64,000 nt of DNA, from positions 3,679,964 through 3,743,963 of the forward strand of contig NW_019091364.1 of assembly GCF_001949145.1 (NCBI RefSeq), written 5' to 3'. Below, one piece after another: positions 33,718-45,599 of the stretch (position 1 is the stretch's first letter; every line of letters starts with the position of its first letter). The DNA comes from Acanthaster planci. Lineage: Eukaryota; Echinodermata; Asteroidea; Valvatida; Acanthasteridae. The translations under genes and the position numbers were made by a program. The notes under the pieces are model-generated. The model had not been told where the DNA came from and did no database searches. It saw only the letters and a list, made by a program, of their open reading frames with translations.

Positions 33718-34924
33718 AAGCAGCGTCCAGTGCCAGTATAAATACACACAGCTGTTGTACATTGTACCAGTACAGACAAAAGTACGCGTACATGTACTTT
33801 GGCCGTGACCTACTTGATGTTCCTAGACAAGACACCCACACATCTGAGCTCAGTGCAACCATTGGTTACCACTTGTCCTGAGAGAATTTTATAGTGTGTA
33901 CAGGGGTTTACCAAAGAATGACCCCGCTAAGCTTGCCAAAATGTGGGTCCCTCCCAGCAAACAGTGCGGCAGGAGACTCCAAAACCCTCAGCTTGCAGGC
34001 CAGTAATAAATAGGTCCAAAATTGCCTGCGCGGACCCAATCACGATTTGCAAGCTGTCAAATTCTCTGCTATCAGAGCCTTTCGTGGCACATGGACTGGG
34101 TGGTTTGTTAAAAGGTAGATGATATCCAGGGGAGGGACTGTCAGCTTGAAAGTATCGGACCAAACGGGGCCCTCCACATTGCTCTATTTTGCCATGGAGT
34201 GTAGGTAGGCCTATCAATTTCCGAAATGGCGATGGGCCTCCTGATTGTTTTTATGGGTGATTTTCTCTGGACAGAAATATCTTCAAAAGTCATTGGTTAA
34301 GCCACTGCAAATTGAAAGGAAAATGAAAGATGAGGAAGTGAGCTTTAATTTGATATGTGTCTGGAACACCTGTGAAACTTGTATTTTCCCGATTTTTTGA
34401 AGTGGGGATATTTATCACTGTTGTCTAAGGCAACTGATTTACTGGTCTGCACCCCTCAAGGACAAGCACTGTTATCATGTGTCGGCGAGGAAGCCAAAAT
34501 CTTGTTCCCTGAATCTGTTTTATGAATTGCAATCTGCTGATATTTACGGTTATCAAACTATTTTAGGATTGCCGTGCGTTGCAAGCCTCCATGTCCATTT
34601 TTTTTTTCAAAATGACCGAAAACACGAGGAATGTTCAGTCACAAATATGCAGTTATTCATCGGAGTGTAGACATGATTTAATTTGTCATGAAAATAATCA
34701 TTTAACTGCTTTAATCTCTACCTGAAAATCTAAAAAGGAAGAGTTAACCTCGCTTTCAAGATCTAGTTTGAAATTGAGCTGAAAGTGCTTTTGACACCCC
34801 TGGTAACCTTTACTTTCGCGAAACAACTGCAATTGTATTTGTAGGGCCCTGCCAGAAAATTGCATATTTTTAGCATGACCTAACTGTTGCCTTTAACGGT
34901 TGAGTCAGAGAGCCAATTTCAATA

Positions 34925-35120
34925 GTGAATGCTGCTGAAGTTCGGGCTTATTCAACATGATTTTGGGAAGAAAAAATCAAAAGCCTTACTCACGGTCCCG
35001 CCATCCTTGCTTTCATTTGCTAGTATTGTTTTATTAGGATTTTGGTGCTTATATTTGATGAATGAATATACCGCTTACTTTCTTTCCTACTCACCTACGA
35101 GGTATTGTAGGGAAAAAATC
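34925..35120 (+). repeat. dispersed repeat family 2, copy 2
   Basis: Inverted relative to the copy at 28284-28437 and somewhat longer. It is followed at 35123-35155 by a G-run and a C-rich stretch, as the other copy is by its C-run, which suggests that the G/C-rich tract is part of the element. Confidence 0.65.
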
Positions 35121-35790
35121 CGTGGGGGGGGGGGAGTTGCCCCTGCTCCCCCTCCCCGTATTGGCCTAAATTTGATTTGCATGATCCAAACAACCTTTAA
35201 AATGTTGTTTGATTATAGATGGGTAAAATTTACTTCAGACAAACTTGAACTCTTCATAATGCCTCTGGGAACAAACGTTTTCTGGTAGAGATGCTTTGCA
35301 GAAGTTTCAAAACTTTCCCAACACTCCGACTGATGGGATACGGATAGCTGTTATAATACATCCCATCCAATTTGGGACATTTACCAGTGCTGGTATTTCC
35401 CAACAAATGACGAGATGTTTACAACTTCTTTTTTTTCAAAACTTCTACTAATCATGGCGGATGCACGTGTTGTGCATGGCACTTTAGTTTCGAAATGGAA
35501 GCAGAGCCTGGAACAACTTGTCTTCTCCCATAAAACAAAAATACACGCGCTTCCTCCTGCTACGCCTACTTTCACTTCCGAGTTCACCCCTTAACAGCTT
35601 CATTAGTATGTAATCCCTTTAAACTTTGGAAGCAATTTATCCCTTTTCCTCAGAACACCATAGTGCAATAGCTTTTTATGTCTTAAGGCGGTTGATCCGC
35701 CGAGCGGTCTCTGCTCAATTTTTTTCTCACAAAATACAGACTCACAGTCTTCTTCGATCATTTACACTTAACATAACACCTAAATTAACA

Positions 35791-35936
35791 CAACTAAATT
35801 ATTGACAAATACAGGAAAAAGATAATCGATGACTCGCGGTGTCGTGTTGCAACACGACACCGCGAGTCATCGATTATCTTTTTCCTGTATTTGTCATCCA
35901 CCGCGGTGATAATGTTTATCTCAACTAAATTATTGA
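35791..35936. repeat. perfect 92-bp palindrome between 15-bp direct repeats
   Basis: Positions 35804-35895 form a perfect inverted repeat with 46-bp arms and no loop, centred on GTGTTG/CAACAC. It is enclosed by CAACTAAATTATTGA at 35791-35805 and again at 35922-35936. The right side also has a shorter CCACCGCGGTG palindrome. The layout suggests insertion of a palindromic element with target duplication, or a replication template-switch product. Confidence 0.9.
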
Positions 35937-36465
35937 GGGAAAAAACGTGCAAACAATGGGGGGGGGGACTTTAGCACAAACTTGGGCTATGTCATTCTGT
36001 TGGCAGTTTGATTCAGCTTTAGCCAGATATTGCAAGGTGCCAGCGTGTATTATCAAATTATTAGTACCCTTTGATGGTCACTCTTGAATGTTATGATCAG
36101 TGGTCAGTGTTTTGACCGCTGTGCCGTAAAGACGAATTCGCGTTTTGTAATGGCACTTTTTTATCAAAAGAGAAAAGTCTAGTGAGTAGAAAACATATTC
36201 ATGACAGAAAGGGCAGACGCTTATTTAGAGGCTGGAATGACCTGGATCCGTTGGCTCGAATTAAAAATTCTTGATAATCACACACATCAGGTTTGGGAGT
36301 ACAATGTAATCTGGTGCATGATCTTTCGCAGTCATGTTAGCTACGTAAATGCTCAACAGCTTTAAAACCCTGGGGGAAATTTTGCCTTCCATTTCGACGG
36401 ATAAGATACTTTGTTCACAACAGCTCTCGCAGTCAACAGGACAGAGACGGGAGTTTCTTCAGTGC

Positions 36466-36522
36466 GATTGGTTTCAATTCTCTATGGGAATTGCTACATC
36501 ACTGATTGGTTTCAATTCTCTA
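36466..36522. repeat. 20-bp direct repeat, period 37
   Basis: GATTGGTTTCAATTCTCTAT occurs at 36466-36485 and 36503-36522, perfectly matched. Between them is unrelated sequence. No function seen. Confidence 0.85.
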
Positions 36523-39500
36523 TCTCGTTGTGACACAGCAATATCGTTACTTTAAGTTCAAAAGGGTGCCGCAGACAATAGTAACCGTTTTTTTTTGTGT
36601 AGTGGATCCTACGTGCTTTTCAACGGACACCGTCCGAACGTGATGGCAAGCTTGGCAAGAGCTGCACTCGAAGAGAAACAAAGTTGTACATGTACATTGT
36701 CTTTAACATCGTACAATTTCAGCTTCCCTTTTTCTCTAATTGGAGGCTCATTAATCAACGTTAAGTTGTTAACCCCATACAGGCAAAGAGAACGCGGATG
36801 ATCTGGAAATGAAGCATACAGGTTTCCCTCTTTAATTCGAGGTCGGTAGGCATGGAGTTGTAATCGAAACCACGTGTACTGGCCTCCCTTCTTTGACTTC
36901 GGGTCAAGAACAGTCCGAAATCAGTCATAGTTACAGACGTGTCAATACGTCTTGTTTGGTCTTTTGTTTTAAATCGAGACCTAATTGCGGATGCTGCACC
37001 GACAGCATGCTCCGATGCAGAGGCACAATGGTGGCATCCTACTCAATCAAGCGGACTCGTGTTCTAAGTTTGCGTTCATGACCTTAAACCGAGGGGCGCG
37101 GTCTGAGTGAGGGGAATAAAACTGCATATAGGACACCTTGCGCATTCTCTATTGCGCAATACCCATGCAAAAACTGCGCTCGACCCATGGGCATAAATCT
37201 CGGGGGAGCTGAGGGTATATATCCCCCACCTTTTAAGGGGGGTGGGCTGTTGAACCCCCCCTGTTTGTGTTGAGCAAAAAAATCAAAGCTGATTGAGAAG
37301 AATTTTCAGACTTCCAACGACTAAAATGCATTCAATATCACTCAAAAAAGGAAAAATAATGATAAAAAGCTATAATATGTCATATTGTGTACATATTACA
37401 GATGTACATCGATATCATGAACATCTAACGGTACCTCTATACAGAGTAATATGACACCCCCCCCTTTTCAAATTTTCATGGTCATGCCCCACCTTTCCTC
37501 ATTCCCCTTGTTTCCCGCAATTTCAGGCACTGATTTATGCCACTGGTTCGACTCACCGGTTTAACGGTTCTCTGAACTTCGTTCAGTTAAAGGAACAAGT
37601 GACAGAGTGCTTCCGATAACCTTGAAACACGCAGTTCGACCTTGGCCGAACTTCCAAACGGGAAAATTTGATGAACCCAGCAGTTCGGATCCTAGTTGTT
37701 GAGATCCGCGACGGCAACTCGTATACTTTAAGGGGGTGAATTAAACCACGAGGACTGTTTCATCAGGACTATCATAAACTTTCTGAGACAGAAGGTCTAC
37801 AGTTTAGAACTTAGTTTTAGTTTCTTAAAAATAAAATCGTTCACTTTTGAAATAACATGTACTGGAATATAATGTACGCGTGCGTGGTCAACACAACTTC
37901 ATAGAAAAACTTTGCAGTGTATATAAACCCAAGATAAGGGGAACTTCGCATTGTGCCATTTAAATATACGCTTTCAATACAGTTTTAGGGAAATAACATT
38001 GTCATTGTTTCTTTCCCTTCAAAAAACATCGAACTACGTGTATTTGAAAAATAATAAATGGTATCACATGGAATGCGACATAACTAAAATCTTCCAAATA
38101 CCAAAGGGAAGGCTGGAAACAATGCGTCTTTTATCAGGATGACCTCGCAATAACAAAGACCAAGTCTCAGGTCGGGCAGACAGTAAGGTTGGCTTCCACA
38201 ATAGCCTAGTTTATCAAATATCAAGAGACATAAAAGCAGCCATACAATGGAAATGATGTTTGGTTTTCAGCTTTATCGCCTTATCATTGTCACTTTTCAC
38301 TACTTTCACATTAGCCCAATCGGTGTATTTTTTCCCAATGCTTATCAGAAATCTTAAACAATGCCGGCCAAGAAATGCTGTTGACAGTCACAAAAAGGAA
38401 CAGTTGCGTGAGGAGGTAGGTACGTGTGCTGAGGTGCTGAAGTGCATTTATCAATAACGTACTGCAACTCTCATGATGAAACGTTTAATTGCGCTTGAGC
38501 CATATCTCACTTTTTCAAAGAAGCTAATAGATGTTCCACATAATTTCCGGGATTCTCGTATGTTTGCCCAATGACCTATAGGCATAAAATGTACTCAGTG
38601 TTATTTTATCCAAAGACAGCATTTATAAGGTTTTCTTTAAACTGTGACGGTCTTCCTCAGAAATAAATACCAAATAAATAAATAAATGATGAAACAAAAA
38701 CAAAACACAGACACAATCGAAACACAAAGCTGGAAAAAGGACATATTTGATCGAATAAGGCACAGTTATAACACTGAACGTCCCCTGTAGGAATAGCGAC
38801 TTTTGTATCTTTCTTTGTGTTTGCATTTGTTACGTTTTATGGATTTATTTTGGTTTGCTCTCGATTACCTTAAAAGTTATGTTACTATGAATTACAATGA
38901 ATGAATTCAGATGCCTTTGTTCTACTTGTCGGGCCCAAACTTGAGAACATAACGCTCTTGTTAGCTTTTGACATTATCAATGATGATATGCAGCTTTATG
39001 TTCAAATGATTCTTGTTCAGTTACAAGATCAGCTACACTTGCATATCGAAACCATTTCCTTATTCCGCTTTGCGTTTTCAGAGTCTGAGAACACCGTCAC
39101 TAAATTTCACGGCTGTTATGGGTTCTCTCAACATTTCCAATTACGCTTCACAGAGGGCGCCAAATATGGCTCGTATACAAATTATTCAGGGCGATATGGC
39201 GTACTGTTGTCATAGCATGGGGAGGGGGGAATTCAAGTTCGTTTGGGATCACGGACGCGTGTCCAGGCTGGCTAATCATACCTGATAGTCAGCTTGTGAT
39301 CTATAAAATGACGTAGCATTCAACAATCAGAGGTTTTATATCAGACCAATAATTATTTACAGCAAATGATTTCAATTAAGATATAAAAATCACCATAACG
39401 TTGTCGTTGGGTGTCTGCTGACTGCGATTCGAATTGAATAGAACTAAAATCTTTTCTACGATATCAGAGATCGACTTTGTACGATGACGGGACACCTCCT

Positions 39501-40926
39501 GCCAAAGTCCAAATTACGTAACTGTTCCTTATATGAAAGTAAAAGCCCACTTTTAAAAACATGTAATGGTAAATAATAAATGTAACCACATTGCCACGTT
39601 TTTCTCTAACCCCACTGTGGGGTTCAAAATATGGCAAAAGTGCAATTGCAAAAGTGCAAATGTCCAATTATGGTCCTGAAATGATAGTGTGTGCCAGCTG
39701 TCCCATCATGGTCACGTATTTCCTCGATTAAGCTGCATTATGGCAGACCCCGCCTTAAAACATTAAAGATTAATTAGAAATGAAAGAATTGTTCGAATAT
39801 AAAGGGGGCAAACCCTGCAACGTAAACTGCTTTCACAGATGGACACAATTCCTTTTCATTATCTCCAAGCGGATACATGACATGTACATGTTTTTACAAT
39901 TACTACGGCTTTCGAAAAACAAGTCAACAGATCGATTGCGCCCCTCAAGTAACGTGACCTATAGAGGGTATCAAACATCAACAATTAACATGGCCTCCTC
40001 TCTTGGCAAAATGTGTTTAAGTGTTGTTTACCAAAAATGAAAGTCGATTTTCGGTACAGTAATCAGCACATCAGTGGTCTGTGTACTGTGATACTTATGA
40101 CACACTTTGCAATGGGAGGACGTGTTGTTTGTTTTGGTTTGACTGCCGGTTATAGGTCACGCGACTGAGCGGGTGCAATCGGTCTATTGTTTCTGTTTTA
40201 AGGTTAAAAAATAAAATAAATAATTGCTGTTTCAGTACTATGATACTTCGACAATTCCAAGAGCAAAGGCTCAAGTTAAAAAACTGTCAAGGAAACTGAA
40301 TGCTGATCGCACATATCAAGGATTGATTAACAAGTTTAACTGACAGATGACGGGCTTCACTCCTATCATTTTTGACATCACCGACATACTATTTCATTAT
40401 CTGAATGGTAAGGGCCCTGCTGTACTGTAAGGCATGTACCTCTCTGTGACCTGGGTGAACACGATGGTTTAAGTGACCCTGGATATACCAGTAGCTAACC
40501 GAGCTGGATTACTTATTCACCTTTTTTTTTCTCTTCCCACCGCTACTGCACGCCAAGTATTGGGCCTACATTTCAGAATGATTGGATGCATTATATATTA
40601 GACATAGCCACTTAATTCCCACTTAATACAACCTGAGTTTAAGATAAAAAGTAAATTACCCTTTTAATATCCTGGTATTTTTTACTTAACTTGTATACAG
40701 ACAATCATATGGAGTAAAAAATGGCACTTCAGTATTCCAAGTAGTCATAACGAGGGTTATAATCTACCCCCCCCCCCATTAGGATTCTCAGATGAAAAGC
40801 CTGTCACCACAGATACTAGGGGTCCGCTGTATATCATCCTATGTGGTGCCATTCTTGACACTGTGTTTATACGTTAACAACCCAAAACTTTCCGTCGAAA
40901 TTGCTGCACTATTTAATCTATTCCAG

Positions 40927-41000
40927 TCAAGTTACAAAACACTGGCAAGCGTTTTCATCTATCTCCGGTCAAGTTACAAAACACTGGCAAGCGTTTTCAT
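40927..41000. repeat. 32-bp direct repeat, period 42
   Basis: A 32-base unit beginning TCAAGTTACAAAACACTGGC occurs at 40927-40958 and 40969-41000 without mismatch, separated by 10 bases. The perfect match points to a recent local duplication. Confidence 0.9.
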
Positions 41001-41766
41001 GGAAAGGTGAACGATCACGATCAACATAAGTGTGCGACGCAATTTGGGAGCCAACCGTTCCTGCATGCGGAATCATGCCAGTTTTGCTCTACTCTGCGCA
41101 TCGTAGTCTTTTTTAACAGTAAACGTTCTCAGAGTACCACGAAAGAATGACAGCGACGGGATTACCGCGCAAGCTATGCAGATCATAACCATTCTTCATT
41201 ATCAATGATCGAGAGCGCGTGCCTTGGGGTGCACCATCCTTATTAATGACGCGGCCAGTTGCTTATATATAGCGTTTCACAAATGTTTATAGCCATAGCG
41301 CCCCCACAAAACAATGTGGGGGGGGGTCCCCACGCCCGTTTATTCTCGGGACAACAAACTGAATGCTAAACCTATGGATGTTGTATATGGGAGTTTCCCT
41401 TCCCGTTAACTGTAAAAAAAAAAAATCAAGTAACTCCTCCTTGGCGAGGGTGTGTGTTTTTCTTTTGGTTTCGTGTCTTCGTCTGTAATGTTTTTGGCTT
41501 GATGTGCTGTCAGTGTATTTAGCTCCAATTTCTTTCGCCTTTTCAAGAACAATTTCTTTTCAACTAAAATCAAGACAGTAATTTCTTTAATGTAGATTAC
41601 TTTCTTTTTCAATACCAAATGTATTTCTTCGCCCATTTCTTTCCGTACGTTTCAAACTAATGCGAGTACTTCTTCTATCAATGAGTATGATTATTTAGTT
41701 TAAAAGATTATAGGGTTAACTAACAACCAAGCTCTATGTTTGTTTGTTTTTTTGCTAACCTAATTT

Positions 41767-41790
41767 TGATTGATTGATTGATTGATTGAT
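41767..41790. repeat. (TGAT)6 microsatellite
   Basis: Six perfect TGAT units. It lies just left of a stretch resembling the last coding residues of a LINE; such simple repeats are common beside LINE ends, but the relation here is uncertain. Confidence 0.9.
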
Positions 41791-41828
41791 TTTATGCGGC
41801 ATCAAGGAAATGGCATGACCAGGAGTGG

Positions 41829-42080
41829 TTGGGACTGAGGAGAAGGCAAGGGAAGCAAGGCCGAGGTAGTTTGGCCACGTGGAACGGAAAGGGGAAAAGG
41901 ACCCTTCAAGGAGAGCAATGGAACCGGATGCACCTGGGTGAAGGAACGGGGAAAGACAAAGAAAGAGACGGATGGAGTGTGTCAGAGAGGATGGCACACC
42001 CTGGAATGGACGAGGAATGGGCCCCATAGATCAGTTGAAGTGGAAAAAGGCTGCTCGTTGGGATGGAGGCGAAGAAGAAA
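41829..42080 (+). pseudogene. possible LINE C-terminal remnant
   Basis: One frame gives F-G-H-V-E-R-K near 41870, and after frame shifts another gives R-K-R-R-M-E-C-V-R-E-D and later D-Q-L-K-W-K-K-A. This order (F/W-G-H-V-x-R, then a basic RGRP-like segment with W/M-x-x-x-V-x-x-D, then D-R-x-K-W-R-like) is typical of the extreme C-terminus of several non-LTR retrotransposons. Stops and shifts show it is dead. No reverse-transcriptase core was seen upstream, so it would be a short 3' fragment. Confidence 0.4.
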
Positions 42081-43199
42081 GAGACGTAATATAGATTACA
42101 GTGCAATCCATCTTAGTTTAAAGCCCTTTTCAGCATGGAAATTCCGACTCACTAACTAGGTTTTGTAATAAGCACTGTTTTATGATATTTTACGGAGCGG
42201 TCTCAATCTCTCAGCAGACGCAGACAAATGGAAACAAGTTAAACGGAAATGTCGCCAATAACCCAGACATACTCAAACCAGTCCCAGGCGGATCTGCAAA
42301 GTTGAGCCCAGTTCAACTTTGCCGACTGTCTGCGTTGAGTTGCTGAATAGGATACACAAACTTGCACGCTGGCCTGACTGACGTACAACGATGTCCCTCT
42401 CTTGTTTTAATAGTATTACTCATTTTGTCCATTCTTTCCTCATTATGCTCCCCCCCATCCCGAGTAGCATTTTGGCTTCAAGGGATGATGATGCCACCCG
42501 AAAAGGGCATTTTATGCGAAAATTTACCCAGTTTCGGATCCCATTTTGTTGATTTTTTGGTGGAATGACGTCACGCAGCGTCTCTTCCACGACTGTCTGT
42601 GTCTTGACGTCTTGGGTGCCGTTGGAGTTCGTTAAGATTATATGGAAACCAGGCTTAAGTTTCAGTGCCATCAAGAATGTTTGCTCTTGTGAAATTGTCA
42701 TAGCGACTACGTGTGCATGTAATACAATAGACCTTTGTCTAGATCACACAAAATTCCAATTCAAATGGGAGGTTAGTAAAACAGTATTCAAGGAAATATT
42801 TGAAAGGAAATTACGCGCAAATTACCACCTGTTTTATTGAGAAATTTGTATTCTGCGAGGTGCGGGGTTCAAAGTGCCCGCACTGAACCTCGTTATGGGA
42901 GGCTTTTACACGCTTGGTGGCGGCAATCATTCGAATCTTTTACCAATTCTGAGCATGTGCGAACCGTTCTGAGCATCCGTGCACGGTTCTGAGCACAAGC
43001 AATACTGTGCAAAAGGGTAGACCGTTATGTCTGCAGCCACGTCTCCCGTTGCTTTTTATAATTTTGTCCTTGTGCCCAAGCAAATCAATGGACATATCAA
43101 TTTGTTACACTGTTTTGGCGTAGGTCTGTCTTTCCCAAAATAAACTCCTCAGACTTTTAATTAGCTTTTGTTGCGTTACCACTTTCAGCGAATGTTGAC

Positions 43200-43531
43200 T
43201 AATGGTCGTATTGATGGAATTTCAGTCTATTCATGGTGAAGGACAGCAACAGGTGGAAAGGCTTGCGGTAGCGCCATGCGAAGGAATATATCTCTCTTAT
43301 GAGTATGTGTGGTTAAGAAAAGAACAGTTCGGGACTGAAGAGATGCTGAAGATGGGGCTGTATACAGCCCCATCTTCAGCATCTCTTCAGTATCCTGACG
43401 ACGGACTGAGCACGCAGTCCGAAACGTTGAGTATACTCCCGGTTCTTTTCTGAACCACACATACTCATAAGAGAGATATATTCCTTCGCATGGTGCTACG
43501 GCAAGCCTTTCCACCTGTTAATGGTCGTATT
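43200..43531. mobile_element. Penelope-like foldback remnant
   Basis: Arms from 43248 and to 43519 are near-perfect inverted copies (AACAGGTGGAAAGGCTTGC...), meeting at a perfect palindrome centred on GTATAC near 43362. The right arm keeps a segment of about 50 bases (43393-43441) mostly lost from the left arm. That segment has CTGACGA (43395-43401), a GGACT/AGTCC stem (43403-43407, 43416-43420) and GAAAC (43421-43425), like the hammerhead-type hairpins reported in Penelope-like elements. TAATGGTCGTATT flanks both sides (43200-43212, 43519-43531) as a probable target duplication. There is no protein left. The family call is an inference. Confidence 0.5.
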
Positions 43532-44090
43532 CTTAATAACGAGCCCTTTCCGAGTAATTTTGACTCCAAACATTTCCTTAAAAGTGATACGATGCTGGTG
43601 GGTCACTTGACTTAGAAACCGACACAAATGTCATTTCTGCACGTTAAAACGAACAAGTTGCATTTTTCTGTTGTTCGATCCGGAAAGGGACATCTTAAAC
43701 GGAAGTCTCGTTTCAAACGTCCAAATGAGTAAATAAACAGATCGCGACGTACGTTGCTTTGTATAATTGCGTACATTGCATTTATCCATGCACTGAACAG
43801 AGTTATCTCTATAACGGAAGCCAGATAGCGCCAAGGGACAGCGTGCGAATTTCTTTTTTGAACAGCGCGTGTACATATTTTTGACACGTATAGCTACACT
43901 TCCGGCATATTTCCGTCAGTGTAGTTAAGCATCTGAAAAGACGACATATTGCATTTCTATTATTTAGCCGTACTGTAACAATTACCGTTATACTCTAGCT
44001 GATATTGACACGGAAATAGTGAATTTCGACTGCAAAAACAGAACTGAAAACGAGTACAGGTGTAAGTAGCCTACATGACATTGCACAGTA

Positions 44091-44205
44091 TTGTGGTGTC
44101 TCAGTAAAAAAAGGTATAACGGTTGTCTTTGTGAAAGCATATCGCTTTCTTCCGGGTATATCTGTTGCTTCCGTGCAAACAAACCACAAACGTGTATTTA
44201 GGAGA
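44091..44205 (-). repeat. copy of receptor 7's upstream sequence
   Basis: Matches 52013-52131, just upstream of receptor 7, in the same orientation. Shared blocks include GTGTC(C)TCAGTAA, AAGGTATA, GTCTTTGT, TTTCTTCCGGGTAT, GTTGCTTCCG(T/C)GCAAAC and AA(A/C)CAC(A)AA. The similarity is diverged but clear. Either a segment around receptor 7 was duplicated and decayed, or both are copies of one dispersed repeat. Confidence 0.6.
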
Positions 44206-44690
44206 AAAACAATCTGAATATTGTAAACGAGTACGGCTGTATAAACGAAAACGACGCTCACAATAACCGGGGGAAGAGACCAGAAGTAGAAGCAGGGTTG
44301 TTCACAGCTTTGGGCGGGGGGGGTGAATCTACTCCCTAAGAACTTAGCTGTGCCATGCTCGACATTTATGAAACTCGGCATGCCTGCCGCAGAGACACTC
44401 TTTATCATTACAAAATGTGAAGTTATTAAACTCAGTCAGACATATGGTTATGCTGTTACGATCATTCGAAGTTCAGGGCTACATCCGTGCCAGCCCGCAG
44501 TGCATTGATTGGAAAAAGTACAGTATATACACTGATTTGGGCTGACCCGATCTCGGGAAAATGCGCCCTGTGCTCCAATGGATATGTTCGATTTTCACAA
44601 ACTTGTGTCAAAATGACTGCAAAGAGTTATTCTAAAAACTCTTTAAGGCTTAGCTCCTAAAAAACGAACTGCAACGATATCGGAAAAAAA

Positions 44691-44710
44691 TGTGTGTGTG
44701 TGTGTGTGTG
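44691..44710. repeat. (TG)10 microsatellite
   Basis: Ten perfect TG units, preceded by a short A-run. Ordinary simple repeat. Confidence 0.9.
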
Positions 44711-45247
44711 GGGTCCTCCCTGGCTCCTTTAGGTTTAAGTTCGAACGAGGATGTGGTGCCCGCTGAATCGTTTGACCCATTTGGAACTATACAGACTTGT
44801 ATAATTATATTCAGAATGAATTGTTACATTCATGCAGACCAAGACTGTCACGCGCAGTGCTACCTCCGACCAACCATGCATTGTTCTACTCCCATGTTTT
44901 ACTCATTGCCGGTTTTCCTTCGAGACCGGAATTCCTTCCAAGAGGTCAAGATCGAGAGGTCACTCCATTGTCCCATCATGGTCTGATGCGGCCCCACCAG
45001 ATTATCAGCGGCCTATCAGTGTTTAGGCTGATCTTCGGATGACAATCTTACGCTTGTTTTAATGAAGCGATTAAAACCGCCGTTGTCTTGAAAACCAGTC
45101 ATAACACAGGAGAATGTGTAATGAGCATAATCACAACAACAAATGAATGGAATACAGTAATGTATATCTCAATCGTTAAGATCCTGTTCCAAATCTGAAC
45201 ATCGAGGTTCTGCGAATGGAATTCAGTTTTCCAGCTCATCCATCAGT

Positions 45248-45304
45248 TAATATTTAATATATATTATATTATAATATATATATTTTAATATATTTCATAT
45301 ATTT
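45248..45304. repeat. AT-only block
   Basis: Nearly pure A/T with TATAATATATATATT-type words over about 57 bases. Probably simple-sequence DNA; easily unwound, but no replication or promoter role can be supported. Confidence 0.7.
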
Positions 45305-45599
45305 TGGTCCATATCCCTATTTTAAGAAAATAGGGAAATGTTCCGCCTTTCAAGTTGGCGGAAAGATTTATACCTGAAAGCCATCTGCGATGAAAAACAG
45401 TTTTGCTGAAAAAGCACAGAAGTCGCGAACGTCTCAGTCTTTTGCTGTATGTGGGAAAACTTAAGCAAAGAAACTTCATTCAACTGTCTATGAACTTCTT
45501 CTGGCGTATTAATCGGCGGTGGTTCCTTGCACGATGCTAGAAATCCAGCGCCACATATACCGAGAGTCACAGAAAAAATAAGAACTTGACTGTTGAGAT

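Noticed and set aside
37187-37549. Possible element with GGCATAAAT ends
   Set aside because: Only about ten bases match between the ends and the interior is G/C-run sequence; too weak to list.
43202-43514. Near-identical open frames on both strands (G-I-Y-L-S-Y-E-Y-V-W)
   Set aside because: The same frame appears twice because the DNA is an inverted repeat; there is no evidence for a protein, and the G-I-Y word is not a GIY-YIG domain.
43995-44408. 137-residue hydrophobic minus-strand frame
   Set aside because: One segment looks like a membrane helix, but no receptor motifs surround it and it overlaps the repeat shared with 52 kb.
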